A stretch of 47,160 nucleotides of DNA from Paracoccaceae bacterium (GTDB lineage: Bacteria > Pseudomonadota > Alphaproteobacteria > Rhodobacterales > Rhodobacteraceae), in the NCBI GenBank assembly GCA_020425125.1, contig JAGQRV010000016.1, positions 10,955 through 58,114 of the forward strand, given 5' to 3'. Both the position numbers and the translations under genes were made by a program. Shown piece after piece: positions 26,890-34,897 of the stretch. Position 1 is the first letter of the stretch. Each line of letters begins with the position of its first letter. The notes beneath the pieces were generated by a model that was not told where the DNA came from, made no database searches, and saw nothing but the letters and a program-made list of their open reading frames with translations.

Positions 26890-28884
26890 TTGGCAGCCAG
26901 GCTTTTCCTCTGCGATTGCGGAGGTACTCAGCGGCTTGACGACGCGGCCATCGGAGATGCGACCGGGCTCGACTGCCGCGGCCTGCACACGGCCCTCTGC
27001 ACACGGCAGATCGACAGGCTTGCAGAGGCGCTGGCCGTACCGGACGCCGAAGTGATCGTGGCCTGCCGGCAGGAACGCGAGACATTTGCCGCGCTGGCCG
27101 AAGAATTGGGTCAGGCCCCACCGCTCGCCGTCGACATCCGCGACCGCGCCGGCTGGTCGGACCAGGGACAGGCAGCGGTCCCGAAGATCGCGGCCCTGCT
27201 GGCCGCGGCCCGGGCGGGGCGGACGCCGGCCAAGGCGATCGACGTCGTCTCGACCGGACTTTGCCTTGTCGTCGGCGCATCAGATGTCGTGCTTCCGGCT
27301 GCCGACCAGTTGGCCGGGCTGCTGTCGGTCACCTGCCTTCTGAGCGACATCCCCGACCTGATCCCGGCGCCCGTGCGCAGATTCGACGTCATGTCCGGGC
27401 GGTTGCGCAAGGCTGCCGGCGCCATCAGCGGGTTCCAGGTGACCGTCGACGGGTTGAGGATCGCCGAACCGTCAGGCCGCGGCACACCCGTCTTCGGTCC
27501 GCCCCGCGATGGCGGGACATCCGAATGCGACCTGATTCTCGACCTTTCGGGCAACACGCCGCTGTTTCCGGCGCATCGGAAGCGCGACGGGTATCTGCGC
27601 GCCGATCCGGGCGATCCTCTGGCCGTGCAGCGGGCCATCCTTGCCGCTTCGCATCTGGTCGGAACCTTCGAAAAGACTCTCCATGTCGCGCTCGACGAAA
27701 GTCTGTGCGCCCATTCTCGCGCCCGGCAGACCGGCTGTACCCGCTGCCTCGATGCCTGTCCCACCGGGGCGATCGCACCGGCCGGCGACGCGGTCCGCGT
27801 CGATCCGATGATCTGCGCCGGTTGCGGGGCGTGCTCGGCGCTCTGCCCCTCCGGCGCGGTGAGCTATGACGCACCGCCGGTCGCCGATCTCTTCGCCGAG
27901 ATCCGCCTGATGGCCGCTGCCTATCGTGCGGCCGGCGGTGCTGCGCCCCGGCTTCTGGTTCATGACGACACGCACGGACGCGAGATGATCGCACTCGCCG
28001 CCCGGTTCGGGCGCGGTTTGCCCGCAGATGTGGTCCCGCTGGAACTGCCCGCCCTCGCCGCCTTCGGCCATGCCGAGATGATGGCCGCGCTGGCAACGGG
28101 CTTTGTGGCGGTCGACCTTCTGTTGGCACCCGGCTCCGACCGCGCGACCATCGAGGCAGAGACGGCCTTGGCCAATGCGCTGGCGGCGGGCACGGGGGCG
28201 GGAAGCGGACGGGTGCGGGTGCTGGATGTCGGAACGCCCGATGGCATGTCCGAGAGCCTCTATGCGTCCCGCGCGGCACCACTCGACATCACGCCGATCC
28301 TGCCGCTCGGGCGGCGACGGAGCGTCACCCGCCTCGCGGCCCGAGCGTTGGCCAGAGGCGCCGACCTTCCGCCGGTCCCGCTGCCCGGCGGCGCCCCTTA
28401 TGGCACGGTTCATGTCGATCAGGATGCCTGCACGCTCTGCCTCTCCTGCGCCGGACTCTGCCCGTCGGGCGCGCTCGGCGACAATCCGGACCGGCCCGAA
28501 TTGCGCTTCCAGGAAGATGCCTGCCTGCAATGTGGGCTCTGCGCCACGATCTGCCCGGAAGATGCAATCACCCTGGAGCCGCGGCTCGACCTTTCCGACG
28601 GAGCCCTTTCGCAGCGGATCCTGAAGGAGGAAGAACCCTATGCCTGCATCGAATGCGGCAAGCCCTTCGGCGTGAAATCGACCATCGAGCGGATCGTCGC
28701 GAAGCTCGAAGGTCAGCACGCGATGTTCACCGGGTCCGACAATGCACGGTTGATCCGGATGTGCGACGATTGCAGGGTGCGAGCGCAGTACCATGACTCG
28801 GGCGCGCCGTTCCGCCTCGGGGAACGGCCGCGAGTCCGCACCACGGACGACGATCTGGAGGCGCGCAAGCTTGGCGAAAGCTAG
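26890..28884 (+). CDS. Multi-cluster 4Fe-4S protein of the formate dehydrogenase locus (TTG start)
   Basis: A 664-residue soluble protein with an N-terminal FLCDCGGT sequence, two ferredoxin pairs and a C-terminal zinc-ribbon-like end. One pair is GCTRCLDACPTGAI (first Cys of the usual CxxCxxCxxxCP displaced) plus CAGCGACSALCPSGAV (about residues 280-320); the other is CTLCLSCAGLCPSGAL plus CLQCGLCATICPEDAI (about 515-560). A further CIECGKPFGVKS and MCDDCR pair follows. It probably carries electrons or supports sulfur/cofactor maturation of the dehydrogenase. The TTG at 26890 fits GGGAGGGTTTC just upstream. Its stop shares CTAG with the convergent cytochrome gene. Confidence 0.85.
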   Translation: MAARLFLCDCGGTQRLDDAAIGDATGLDCRGLHTALCTRQIDRLAEALAVPDAEVIVACRQERETFAALAEELGQAPPLAVDIRDRAGWSDQGQAAVPKIAALLAAARAGRTPAKAIDVVSTGLCLVVGASDVVLPAADQLAGLLSVTCLLSDIPDLIPAPVRRFDVMSGRLRKAAGAISGFQVTVDGLRIAEPSGRGTPVFGPPRDGGTSECDLILDLSGNTPLFPAHRKRDGYLRADPGDPLAVQRAILAASHLVGTFEKTLHVALDESLCAHSRARQTGCTRCLDACPTGAIAPAGDAVRVDPMICAGCGACSALCPSGAVSYDAPPVADLFAEIRLMAAAYRAAGGAAPRLLVHDDTHGREMIALAARFGRGLPADVVPLELPALAAFGHAEMMAALATGFVAVDLLLAPGSDRATIEAETALANALAAGTGAGSGRVRVLDVGTPDGMSESLYASRAAPLDITPILPLGRRRSVTRLAARALARGADLPPVPLPGGAPYGTVHVDQDACTLCLSCAGLCPSGALGDNPDRPELRFQEDACLQCGLCATICPEDAITLEPRLDLSDGALSQRILKEEEPYACIECGKPFGVKSTIERIVAKLEGQHAMFTGSDNARLIRMCDDCRVRAQYHDSGAPFRLGERPRVRTTDDDLEARKLGES

Positions 28885-29711
28885 CGCGGCTGGACCCTGG
28901 CGCCCAGATCCTTCGGGGCAATGCGCGCCACATAGGCAAGGATCGCGTCCAGATCCTGCCAGTCGATCACCACGGGCGTGATATGCCGTGGACTGTCAGG
29001 GTCGAGCGGCGCGCTTTGGCCTTCGACCTCGGTGAAGGACGGGTGCGGGTTTTCGGACCAGAATTCCCTGAACCGCTGCTGCCAGTCCGGAAAGCTGCGC
29101 AACGCGGGAAAGGACGGGGCCGAACCGTTGCCGCCGAAGGGATTGCTGGCAGACACCACATGGCAGCGGCCACAATGTATCTTGGCGAGCCGTTCACCCT
29201 CATCGCGGTCGCCGTCAGGGAGAACCGCGGCGACACGCGGCGGATCGCGCGCGGCCGCTACATAGCGCTGCCCGTCCCGTCCAACGAATTGCGCGACCGT
29301 GTTCTGCCCGATCTCGGACAGGAGCCAGTCGAAGAACCGCACGCCGTTTTCCGGGCGCGGCGCATTGGGCGGAACGGCGACAAGATAGCTGTCGCCCGCT
29401 TCTGCATCGTCCGCCCGAAAAGCCACACGGGCCTCGGCGCCGCCCGGAATCGTGGCGATTACGGCGTCCGGTACAAGCACGACGTCGGCCGTGCCATCGA
29501 CCGCCATGCGCGTCACCGCCTCAGCGTCGCCGGCCCGCACAGCGACACGAAGGCCCGTCTTGAGCGCGAAGCGCGGCACCAGGAAGCCAAGGAATCCGGA
29601 GGCTTCGAGCCGCGCGTCGGCGGCCAGCGTCAATGACCGGTCCTCCGCGGGTTGTGCCGCGGCTCCCGCAACCGCAAGGCTTATCAAGGCGGCGCCCAGC
29701 ACCACGCGCAT
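28881..29711 (-). CDS. Periplasmic binding-protein-like domain fused to cytochrome c
   Basis: A 276-residue secreted protein: signal peptide (VVLGAALISLAVAGAAAQ), a TupA/ModA-like solute-binding domain (about 25-165, with a FFDWLLSEIGQNTVAQF segment that parallels IDWLLSDDGQTAIAGY in the nearby TupA), then a cytochrome c domain with CGRCH at 180-184. No methionine occurs after the heme motif, so the distal ligand would have to be His (for example in NPHPSF or RHITPV) or absent. Divergently transcribed from DUF6494 and convergent with the ferredoxin gene. It could link oxyanion sensing to electron flow, which is inference. Confidence 0.78.
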   Translation of the reverse strand: MRVVLGAALISLAVAGAAAQPAEDRSLTLAADARLEASGFLGFLVPRFALKTGLRVAVRAGDAEAVTRMAVDGTADVVLVPDAVIATIPGGAEARVAFRADDAEAGDSYLVAVPPNAPRPENGVRFFDWLLSEIGQNTVAQFVGRDGQRYVAAARDPPRVAAVLPDGDRDEGERLAKIHCGRCHVVSASNPFGGNGSAPSFPALRSFPDWQQRFREFWSENPHPSFTEVEGQSAPLDPDSPRHITPVVIDWQDLDAILAYVARIAPKDLGARVQPR

Positions 29712-29821
29712 TCCGAATCTCCGCTCGTCGGGGCTTCCCTTGCTTCGGGGGGGCCGTTGCTTCAAGAAATGCCAACCGCGCACTGATGACAATATCGGCG
29801 GGCCGAGAGGGAGAACGTGCC

Positions 29822-30034
29822 ATGAGCGACGACGACTTCAACATGTCCATGCGGAAGTTTCTGAAACAGGTGGGTGTCACCTCCCAGCAGGAGATCGAGG
29901 CTGCCGTGCGCGCCGCCCGCGAATCCGGGACGCTTCCCGACGGCGGCCTCGAGGCGCGTATGGTGCTGACGATTGACGGCCTCGGCCTCACGCACGAGGT
30001 CAAGGGACGGATCAAGACCGGAGGGACGGCTTGA
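29822..30034 (+). CDS. DUF6494-type small protein
   Basis: A 70-residue soluble protein: MSDDDFNMSMRKFLKQVGVT, then a helix with QQEIEAAVRAARESG and a strand-rich end LEARMVLTIDGLGLTHEVKG. It fits the DUF6494 family found in formate dehydrogenase neighbourhoods; assignment is from memory of the family, not a search. GAGAGGGAG precedes the ATG. Its TGA overlaps the TTG start of the Mrp gene, so translation is coupled. Role unknown; it may form a complex with Mrp. Confidence 0.75.
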   Translation: MSDDDFNMSMRKFLKQVGVTSQQEIEAAVRAARESGTLPDGGLEARMVLTIDGLGLTHEVKGRIKTGGTA

Positions 30035-31101
30035 CCGTCGACGCCATCACACGCGCGGCCGTTCTGGATGTCCTGAAATCCATCACCAACCCGGCGACGG
30101 GAACCGACCTGGTGGCGTCGGACGTGATCCGCGCGCTGACGGTCGCAGACGGGCGGATCCGCTTCGTGATCGAGGTCCCGCCGGAGGAGGCGGACAGAAT
30201 GGAAGCGGTCCGGTCCAAAGCCGTCGCCGCGTTGGAAGGTCTTGCCGGGGCGGGTAACGTCTCGGCGCTGCTGACCGCTCACACCGAGCGGAAGCCTCCC
30301 GACCTGAAACCGGGCCGCGTGGCGCCACAGGGGCCGCAACCGTTCCCGGGCGTCAAATCAGTCATAGCCATCGGCTCCGGCAAGGGCGGCGTCGGCAAGT
30401 CCACCGTATCCGCCAATCTGGCGGTCGCACTGGCCGCGGCGGGCAAGAAGGTCGGGCTTCTGGACGCCGACGTCTACGGGCCGTCCCAGCCGCGGATGCT
30501 GGGGGTCTCCGGGCGTCCGGCGTCGCCCGACGGCAAGACCATCTTGCCGCTGCGCAATCATGGCGTGACACTGATGTCGATCGGGCTCTTGACCCGCGAG
30601 GACGAAGCGGTCGTGTGGCGCGGGCCGATGCTGATGGGCGCGCTGCAGCAGATGCTGGGCCAGGTCCAGTGGGGCAATCTGGACGTCCTCCTGGTCGATC
30701 TGCCGCCGGGAACCGGCGACGTGCAGTTGACCCTGTCGCAGAAGACCCGCCTTGCCGGCGCAATCGTGGTCTCGACCCCGCAGGACGTCGCGCTCCTCGA
30801 CGCGCGCAAGGCGCTCGACATGTTTGCCAAGACCGGCGTTGCGGTCCTCGGCATGATCGAGAACATGTCGGCCTTCGTCTGCCCCGGCTGCGGACTGGAG
30901 ACGCATGTCTTCGGACATGGCGGGGCGCGCGCCGAAGCAGCGCGGCAGGGGATCCCGCTTCTCGGGGAAATCCCTCTTGATCTCGACATCCGGCTGGCCT
31001 CGGACGGCGGTGCCCCGATTGTCGCCGCAAAGCCCGAAAGCCCGCAGGCTGCAGCGTTCCGGGCCATCGCGCAGCGCCTGATCGACGATGGGCATGTCTG
31101 A
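30031..31101 (+). CDS. Mrp/ApbC-type P-loop ATPase, iron-sulfur carrier
   Basis: A 356-residue protein of the Mrp/NBP35 family that assembles or carries Fe-S clusters. An N-terminal MIP18-like domain (about 1-95) leads to the deviant Walker A GSGKGGVGKS at 115-124, DADVYGPSQPRMLG, the Walker B DLPPGTGDVQLT and the conserved CPGC (Cys284, Cys287) for cluster binding. The TTG at 30031 is preceded by GGAGGGACGGC and overlaps the DUF6494 stop as TTGA. A local copy beside formate dehydrogenase suggests dedicated Fe-S supply for its subunits. Confidence 0.92.
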   Translation: MTVDAITRAAVLDVLKSITNPATGTDLVASDVIRALTVADGRIRFVIEVPPEEADRMEAVRSKAVAALEGLAGAGNVSALLTAHTERKPPDLKPGRVAPQGPQPFPGVKSVIAIGSGKGGVGKSTVSANLAVALAAAGKKVGLLDADVYGPSQPRMLGVSGRPASPDGKTILPLRNHGVTLMSIGLLTREDEAVVWRGPMLMGALQQMLGQVQWGNLDVLLVDLPPGTGDVQLTLSQKTRLAGAIVVSTPQDVALLDARKALDMFAKTGVAVLGMIENMSAFVCPGCGLETHVFGHGGARAEAARQGIPLLGEIPLDLDIRLASDGGAPIVAAKPESPQAAAFRAIAQRLIDDGHV

Positions 31102-31828
31102 CGCCCGACACGCGACACGGACACTCGACCTGCCCCCTCTTCTGCGCGGGCAGGCGATCTCGGGCGATCCGCTTGCCGAAGCCGTCCGCATCGCGCGCAC
31201 CGGAATCGATCCGGGTCTCATCGTCCACCAACTGCGCCCCGAGCGCCTGGCCGCGGCCATCATCCTGTCACCCGAAGCGCCGCTGGCGGACGCGATGGCG
31301 ATGGTCTTCGCTGGCGCCAATGCCTTTGCTGACGCATTCGGCGCACTGGCCCCGGCGGAGATCGCAGCGGAGTTCGACTGGCCGGGCGGATTCCGCGTCA
31401 ATGGCGCGCGCTGCGGCGGTCTGCGAGCAGCGGCCGCCACGCCAGCACCGGAGGTCGAGCCGGATTGGCTGGTGATCGCCATCGACGTGCCCTTCCGTTC
31501 GACCGGGACGCGGGAGCCTGGTCACACGCCCGACGTCACGACCCTTTACGCCGAAGGTTGCGGCAGCCTGACGCCGACGGCCGTACTCGAGTCATGGTCG
31601 CGCCACATGCTGCACTGGATCGACCGATGGCTCGACGACGGCATGGCACGGCTCCACCGGGACTGGTCCGGCCGGGCGGCCTCCCTCGGCCGCGATGTGG
31701 TTTTTGACCTCGCAAGCTCCGCCTGGGCGGGAAGGTTCGTCGGGCTCGATGACCGCGGCGGGATGCTGCTGAAGACGGCGACGGAGACCCGGCTCCTGCC
31801 GCTGACGCTGATGCTGGAGGAGGCCTGA
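31088..31828 (+). CDS. Biotin/lipoate-ligase-like protein (DUF4444 C-terminus), catalytic Lys replaced
   Basis: A 246-residue protein with a BPL/LplA-type N-terminal domain and a C-terminal DUF4444-like part (about 180-246, ending LLPLTLMLEE). In biotin ligases the active segment reads WPNDLLVNGRKxxG; here it is WPGGFRVNGARCGG, so the usual Lys is Arg108 and the adjacent PND Asp is Gly. That suggests loss of normal ligase chemistry. It overlaps Mrp by 14 bp and the next gene by 1 bp. Start could be 31094. A role in formate dehydrogenase maturation is inferred from position. Confidence 0.75.
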   Translation: MGMSDARHATRTLDLPPLLRGQAISGDPLAEAVRIARTGIDPGLIVHQLRPERLAAAIILSPEAPLADAMAMVFAGANAFADAFGALAPAEIAAEFDWPGGFRVNGARCGGLRAAAATPAPEVEPDWLVIAIDVPFRSTGTREPGHTPDVTTLYAEGCGSLTPTAVLESWSRHMLHWIDRWLDDGMARLHRDWSGRAASLGRDVVFDLASSAWAGRFVGLDDRGGMLLKTATETRLLPLTLMLEEA

Positions 31829-32307
31829 TGCCAAAACTTGCCCGCACCATCCGTTTCGACGACAGCGACGCGCGTGTCTACGCCCGGGCGGCAGAAAGCG
31901 GCGAATGGGCGATCCCGGGCGGTTTCGAGTTCTCGAACTGGAGCGAAGGCGATCTGGCCGGCAAGGCGCGGCAATCCTTCGCAAATGGCTGGCTGTCGCT
32001 GGAAGGCTTCGGCCGCGCGACGCTGGTGGCCGTCGCCCAGATCGAAGCGGCAGAAGTTGACGCGCTCACCGATCGGTTGGCGGACCATTTCGTCCACCTC
32101 TACGGAGCACCGGATCGCGCAACCGCCCTGCCCGCAGCCCGTGAAGAAATCGCCTTCATGCAGGATCTCTGCGCGGATCATGATCCAAACGTGATCCTGA
32201 TCGTCCAGCGCGAACTCACAGAGGCGGGCGTACGCGAGAGCTTTCGTGCCATCACACCGGCCGAGGCCGAAATCGGCATCGTCGCCATCCACGGCACACC
32301 CGATTGA
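31828..32307 (+). CDS. DUF6505-type protein
   Basis: A 159-residue soluble protein: LARTIRFDDSDARVYARAAESGEWAIPGGFEFSNWSEGDLAGKARQSFANGWLSL near the start is the typical region, and IVQRELTEAGVRESFRAITPAEAEIGIVAIHG near the end. It fits the DUF6505 family, often next to DUF6494 and Mrp in Rhodobacterales formate dehydrogenase loci (recalled, not searched). Translation starts inside the preceding stop (TGATG). Function unknown; a small binding or chaperone role is possible. Confidence 0.72.
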   Translation: MPKLARTIRFDDSDARVYARAAESGEWAIPGGFEFSNWSEGDLAGKARQSFANGWLSLEGFGRATLVAVAQIEAAEVDALTDRLADHFVHLYGAPDRATALPAAREEIAFMQDLCADHDPNVILIVQRELTEAGVRESFRAITPAEAEIGIVAIHGTPD

Positions 32308-32322
32308 GTGCGCCCTGCCCGT

Positions 32323-33216
32323 TCAGGCGTTCCACATCACCCTGCCCAATTCGCCGATATCGAAGCCGGCAACCGTCGCGGCGTGGTCGGTGAAGCTGGA
32401 ACTCTTGCAGAAGGAGAACAATCTTTGCAGGGGCGGCTCGAACCAGGCACGCCGGTCCACCACCAGATCAAAGCGTTCCTCGACCAGCGGCACGAAGCCA
32501 AGTCCGAAGAGCCGCGCAAAAGACTCGAGCCCGAACGTGCATTCGACCGCCCCCTGCGCCACGGCCATGACCGCGTCGCTTTCAGACGGCGCGGATTCGC
32601 CGAAGAGCGTGTCGCGGGGGCTCAGCCCCGCTTCGGCCAGCAAGTGCTCTAACAGGCTTTGCGTGCCGGTGTCCGATGACCGCGGCGCGACCCGCCGTCC
32701 TGCCAGATCCGCGACGGACCGGATCGCACCCTCGGCTGCTTTCGGGATCACCAGGCCGCGACTGCGCCGCGCCCAGGCGATCAGCACCGCATTCTGATCG
32801 GCGAATGTTTCGGCAACGCGGTTCCGGTTCCAGTCCTTGCCGTTCTCATCCAGAAGGTGCAGCCCAGTCGCCACCCCTTCTCCGTTGCCGAAGCGCCGAA
32901 GACCGTCGAGGCTTCCGTCGAACCGGGTTGCAAGGCCACAGCGGGACTGCCGGATCGCCCATTCGAGAAGCGGGTCGTGGCTGCCGAGAAAGATGTCTGC
33001 GCGGACAGGCGCTTCCGACGCTCGGCCGCCGCTGCTGCCGCCGGCGATCCAGGCGCGAATTTCGCGTTCGGGAAACAGCAGCTTCCCGGTGACCCGCGAT
33101 ACCGGAATCTCGCCCGAGGCCGCGAGGTCATAGACCTTGCGCTCCTTGATCCGCAGCAGCGCGGCAAGCTCGGGGACCGTCAGGAATTCGGGCGAGGCGG
33201 TCTGCGTGTCGGCCAT
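32323..33216 (-). CDS. HTH regulator fused to periplasmic-binding-protein-like sensor domain
   Basis: A 297-residue cytoplasmic protein. Residues ~12-60 form an excisionase/MerR-like winged HTH (LTVPELAALLRIKERKVYDLAASGEIPVSRV), and the rest is a substrate-binding domain like a molybdate/tungstate-binding protein (FLGSHDPLLEWAIRQ, VAGRRVAPRSSDTGTQSLLEHLLAEAGL). It is the last gene of the tupB-tupC-tupA run, 63 bp after tupA. It probably senses tungstate or molybdate and controls this operon or formate dehydrogenase genes; this is inference. Such one-component PBP-fold regulators are known beside Mo/W genes. Confidence 0.85.
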   Translation of the reverse strand: MADTQTASPEFLTVPELAALLRIKERKVYDLAASGEIPVSRVTGKLLFPEREIRAWIAGGSSGGRASEAPVRADIFLGSHDPLLEWAIRQSRCGLATRFDGSLDGLRRFGNGEGVATGLHLLDENGKDWNRNRVAETFADQNAVLIAWARRSRGLVIPKAAEGAIRSVADLAGRRVAPRSSDTGTQSLLEHLLAEAGLSPRDTLFGESAPSESDAVMAVAQGAVECTFGLESFARLFGLGFVPLVEERFDLVVDRRAWFEPPLQRLFSFCKSSSFTDHAATVAGFDIGELGRVMWNA

Positions 33217-33279
33217 GCCGCTGGATGCTCCCTTCGATGTCGTGGCCGCCTCCGCACCGGCGGCCTCCGCATCATCGCA

Positions 33280-34098
33280 TCAACTGGCGTCCGGGAAAAA
33301 GAGTTGTTGTCCGTCCACCCGGTAGCCGGCAATCGCCGTCTGACCGTCGTCCGACAGCAGCCAGTCGATGAAGGCCTGCCCCTCCTCCGTCTTGACCGAC
33401 GGGCATTTCTCCGGATTCACGAGGATCACGCCGTACTGGTTGAAGAGGTTCTTGGCCCCTTCGACCACAATCTCGAAATCGCCCTTGTTCGCAAAGCTGA
33501 TCCAGGTCGCCCGGTCGGTCAGCACATAGGCGCCCATGCCGATGCCGGTATTCAGCGTCGCGCCCATCCCCGACCCGGTCTCGCGGTACCAGCTTCCGGA
33601 CGCGCCCGTCGGGTCGATGCCTGCGCTCTTCCAGAGCGCCTGCTCCTTCTTGTGCGTACCGGAATCGTCGCCGCGCGAGGCAAAGATGGATTTGGACCCG
33701 GCGATCTTCGTCAACGCGGCCTCGGCATCCTTCATGCCCTTGACCCCTGCCGGGTCAGCCGCCGGGCCGACGATGATGAAGTCGTTGTACATCAGATCCG
33801 AACGCTTCACTCCGAAGCCGTCCGCCACGAATTTCTCTTCGGCGGGCGTGGCATGGACGAGAAGCACGTCACCGTCGCAATTCTGGGCATTCTTGATCGC
33901 CTGCCCGGTGCCGACTGCCACGACATTGACCGTGATCCCGGTCTTGTCGTGGAAGATCGGCAGCAGGTAGTCGTAGAGCCCGGAATTCGCCGTCGATGTG
34001 GTCGACTGGACGAGAATGGACCTGTCCTGAGCCGCTGCCGGACCAGGCCCCGTTGCGAGTATTGCCGAGACGGCAATCGCATAGGCCACGAGTTTCAC
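33280..34098 (-). CDS. tupA: Tungstate ABC transporter substrate-binding protein
   Basis: A 272-residue periplasmic binding protein: signal peptide (MKLVAYAIAVSAILATGP, cleavage near AAAQ), then QSTTSTANSGLYDYLLP, the TTST motif of TupA that contacts the oxyanion, DVLLVHATPAEEKF, NDFIIVGPAADPAGV and GDDSGTHKKEQALW. TupA homologues prefer tungstate over molybdate. A GTG start at 34098 is preceded by GGAGGTTAGCAA. It follows tupC by 28 bp. Adjacent formate dehydrogenase genes fit a tungsten supply role. Confidence 0.9.
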   Translation of the reverse strand: MKLVAYAIAVSAILATGPGPAAAQDRSILVQSTTSTANSGLYDYLLPIFHDKTGITVNVVAVGTGQAIKNAQNCDGDVLLVHATPAEEKFVADGFGVKRSDLMYNDFIIVGPAADPAGVKGMKDAEAALTKIAGSKSIFASRGDDSGTHKKEQALWKSAGIDPTGASGSWYRETGSGMGATLNTGIGMGAYVLTDRATWISFANKGDFEIVVEGAKNLFNQYGVILVNPEKCPSVKTEEGQAFIDWLLSDDGQTAIAGYRVDGQQLFFPDAS

Positions 34099-34126
34099 TT
34101 GCTAACCTCCCTGACAGTTTTGTTTT

Positions 34127-34897
34127 TCAGAGAACGAACCGGCCGTCGAGGAACGCGCGGGCCCGTTCGGATTGGGGTGCAGAAAAGAAGCTGTCGGCGA
34201 ATCCCATCTCGACCACCTGACCGTGGCTCATGAAGACCACGTCGTCGGCAAGGCGGCGCGCCTGACCGACATCATGGGTCACCAGGATCACCCGGACACC
34301 CCGCGCAGCGACCAGCGCGATGATCTGTTCGATCCGGAGACTGGAAGCCGGATCGAGACTCGCCGTCGGTTCATCCAGGAGCAGAACGCAGGGATCCGTT
34401 GCCAATGCGCGTGCCAGAGCGAGCCTCTGCTGCTCGCCCCCGGAGAGCAGCCGAGCAGGCTGGTCGGCCCGATTCGCCAGGTCGACCGTCTCCAGAAGCT
34501 CGTTGCGGCGGTCTGTACGGTCTTTCACGCCACGTGCGGCAAGAACGAAATCGACGTTCGCCGCAACTGTCCGCCGCAACAGCGCGGGCTTCTGGAACAC
34601 CAGCGCGATGTTACGGCGCGTCTCTTCGTTCAGTGATCTGCCGCCCCAGGTGACCGCTCCGGACGTCGGCGCGGCCAGGCCATGAACCACGCGCAGAAGG
34701 AGGCTCTTGCCGGCACCGTTCGGCCCCATCAGAACGGTAATGCCGCTGCGACCGAGCGTCAGGTTGATCCCGGACAGCAGTGCCCGGCCGCCCGCCAGGT
34801 ACCAGAGATCGTTCACTGCCAGACTACATCGCTCCGCGCCCCCGGCCCGAAGCGGCGGCCAGCTGGCGCCCGCCATATCGCAATTCCCGTCATGCAT
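34127..34897 (-). CDS. tupC: Tungstate ABC transporter ATP-binding protein
   Basis: A 256-residue ABC ATPase with Walker A GPNGAGKS, Q-loop LVFQKPALLRRTV, signature LSGGEQQRLALARAL, Walker B VLLLDEPTASLD and switch His VILVTHDVG. The N-terminal ~25 residues are not conserved, so the Met at 34876 may be the real start; the ATG at 34897 overlaps tupB by 8 bp. It powers the TupB permease for tungstate uptake. Confidence 0.9.
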   Translation of the reverse strand: MHDGNCDMAGASWPPLRAGGAERCSLAVNDLWYLAGGRALLSGINLTLGRSGITVLMGPNGAGKSLLLRVVHGLAAPTSGAVTWGGRSLNEETRRNIALVFQKPALLRRTVAANVDFVLAARGVKDRTDRRNELLETVDLANRADQPARLLSGGEQQRLALARALATDPCVLLLDEPTASLDPASSLRIEQIIALVAARGVRVILVTHDVGQARRLADDVVFMSHGQVVEMGFADSFFSAPQSERARAFLDGRFVL

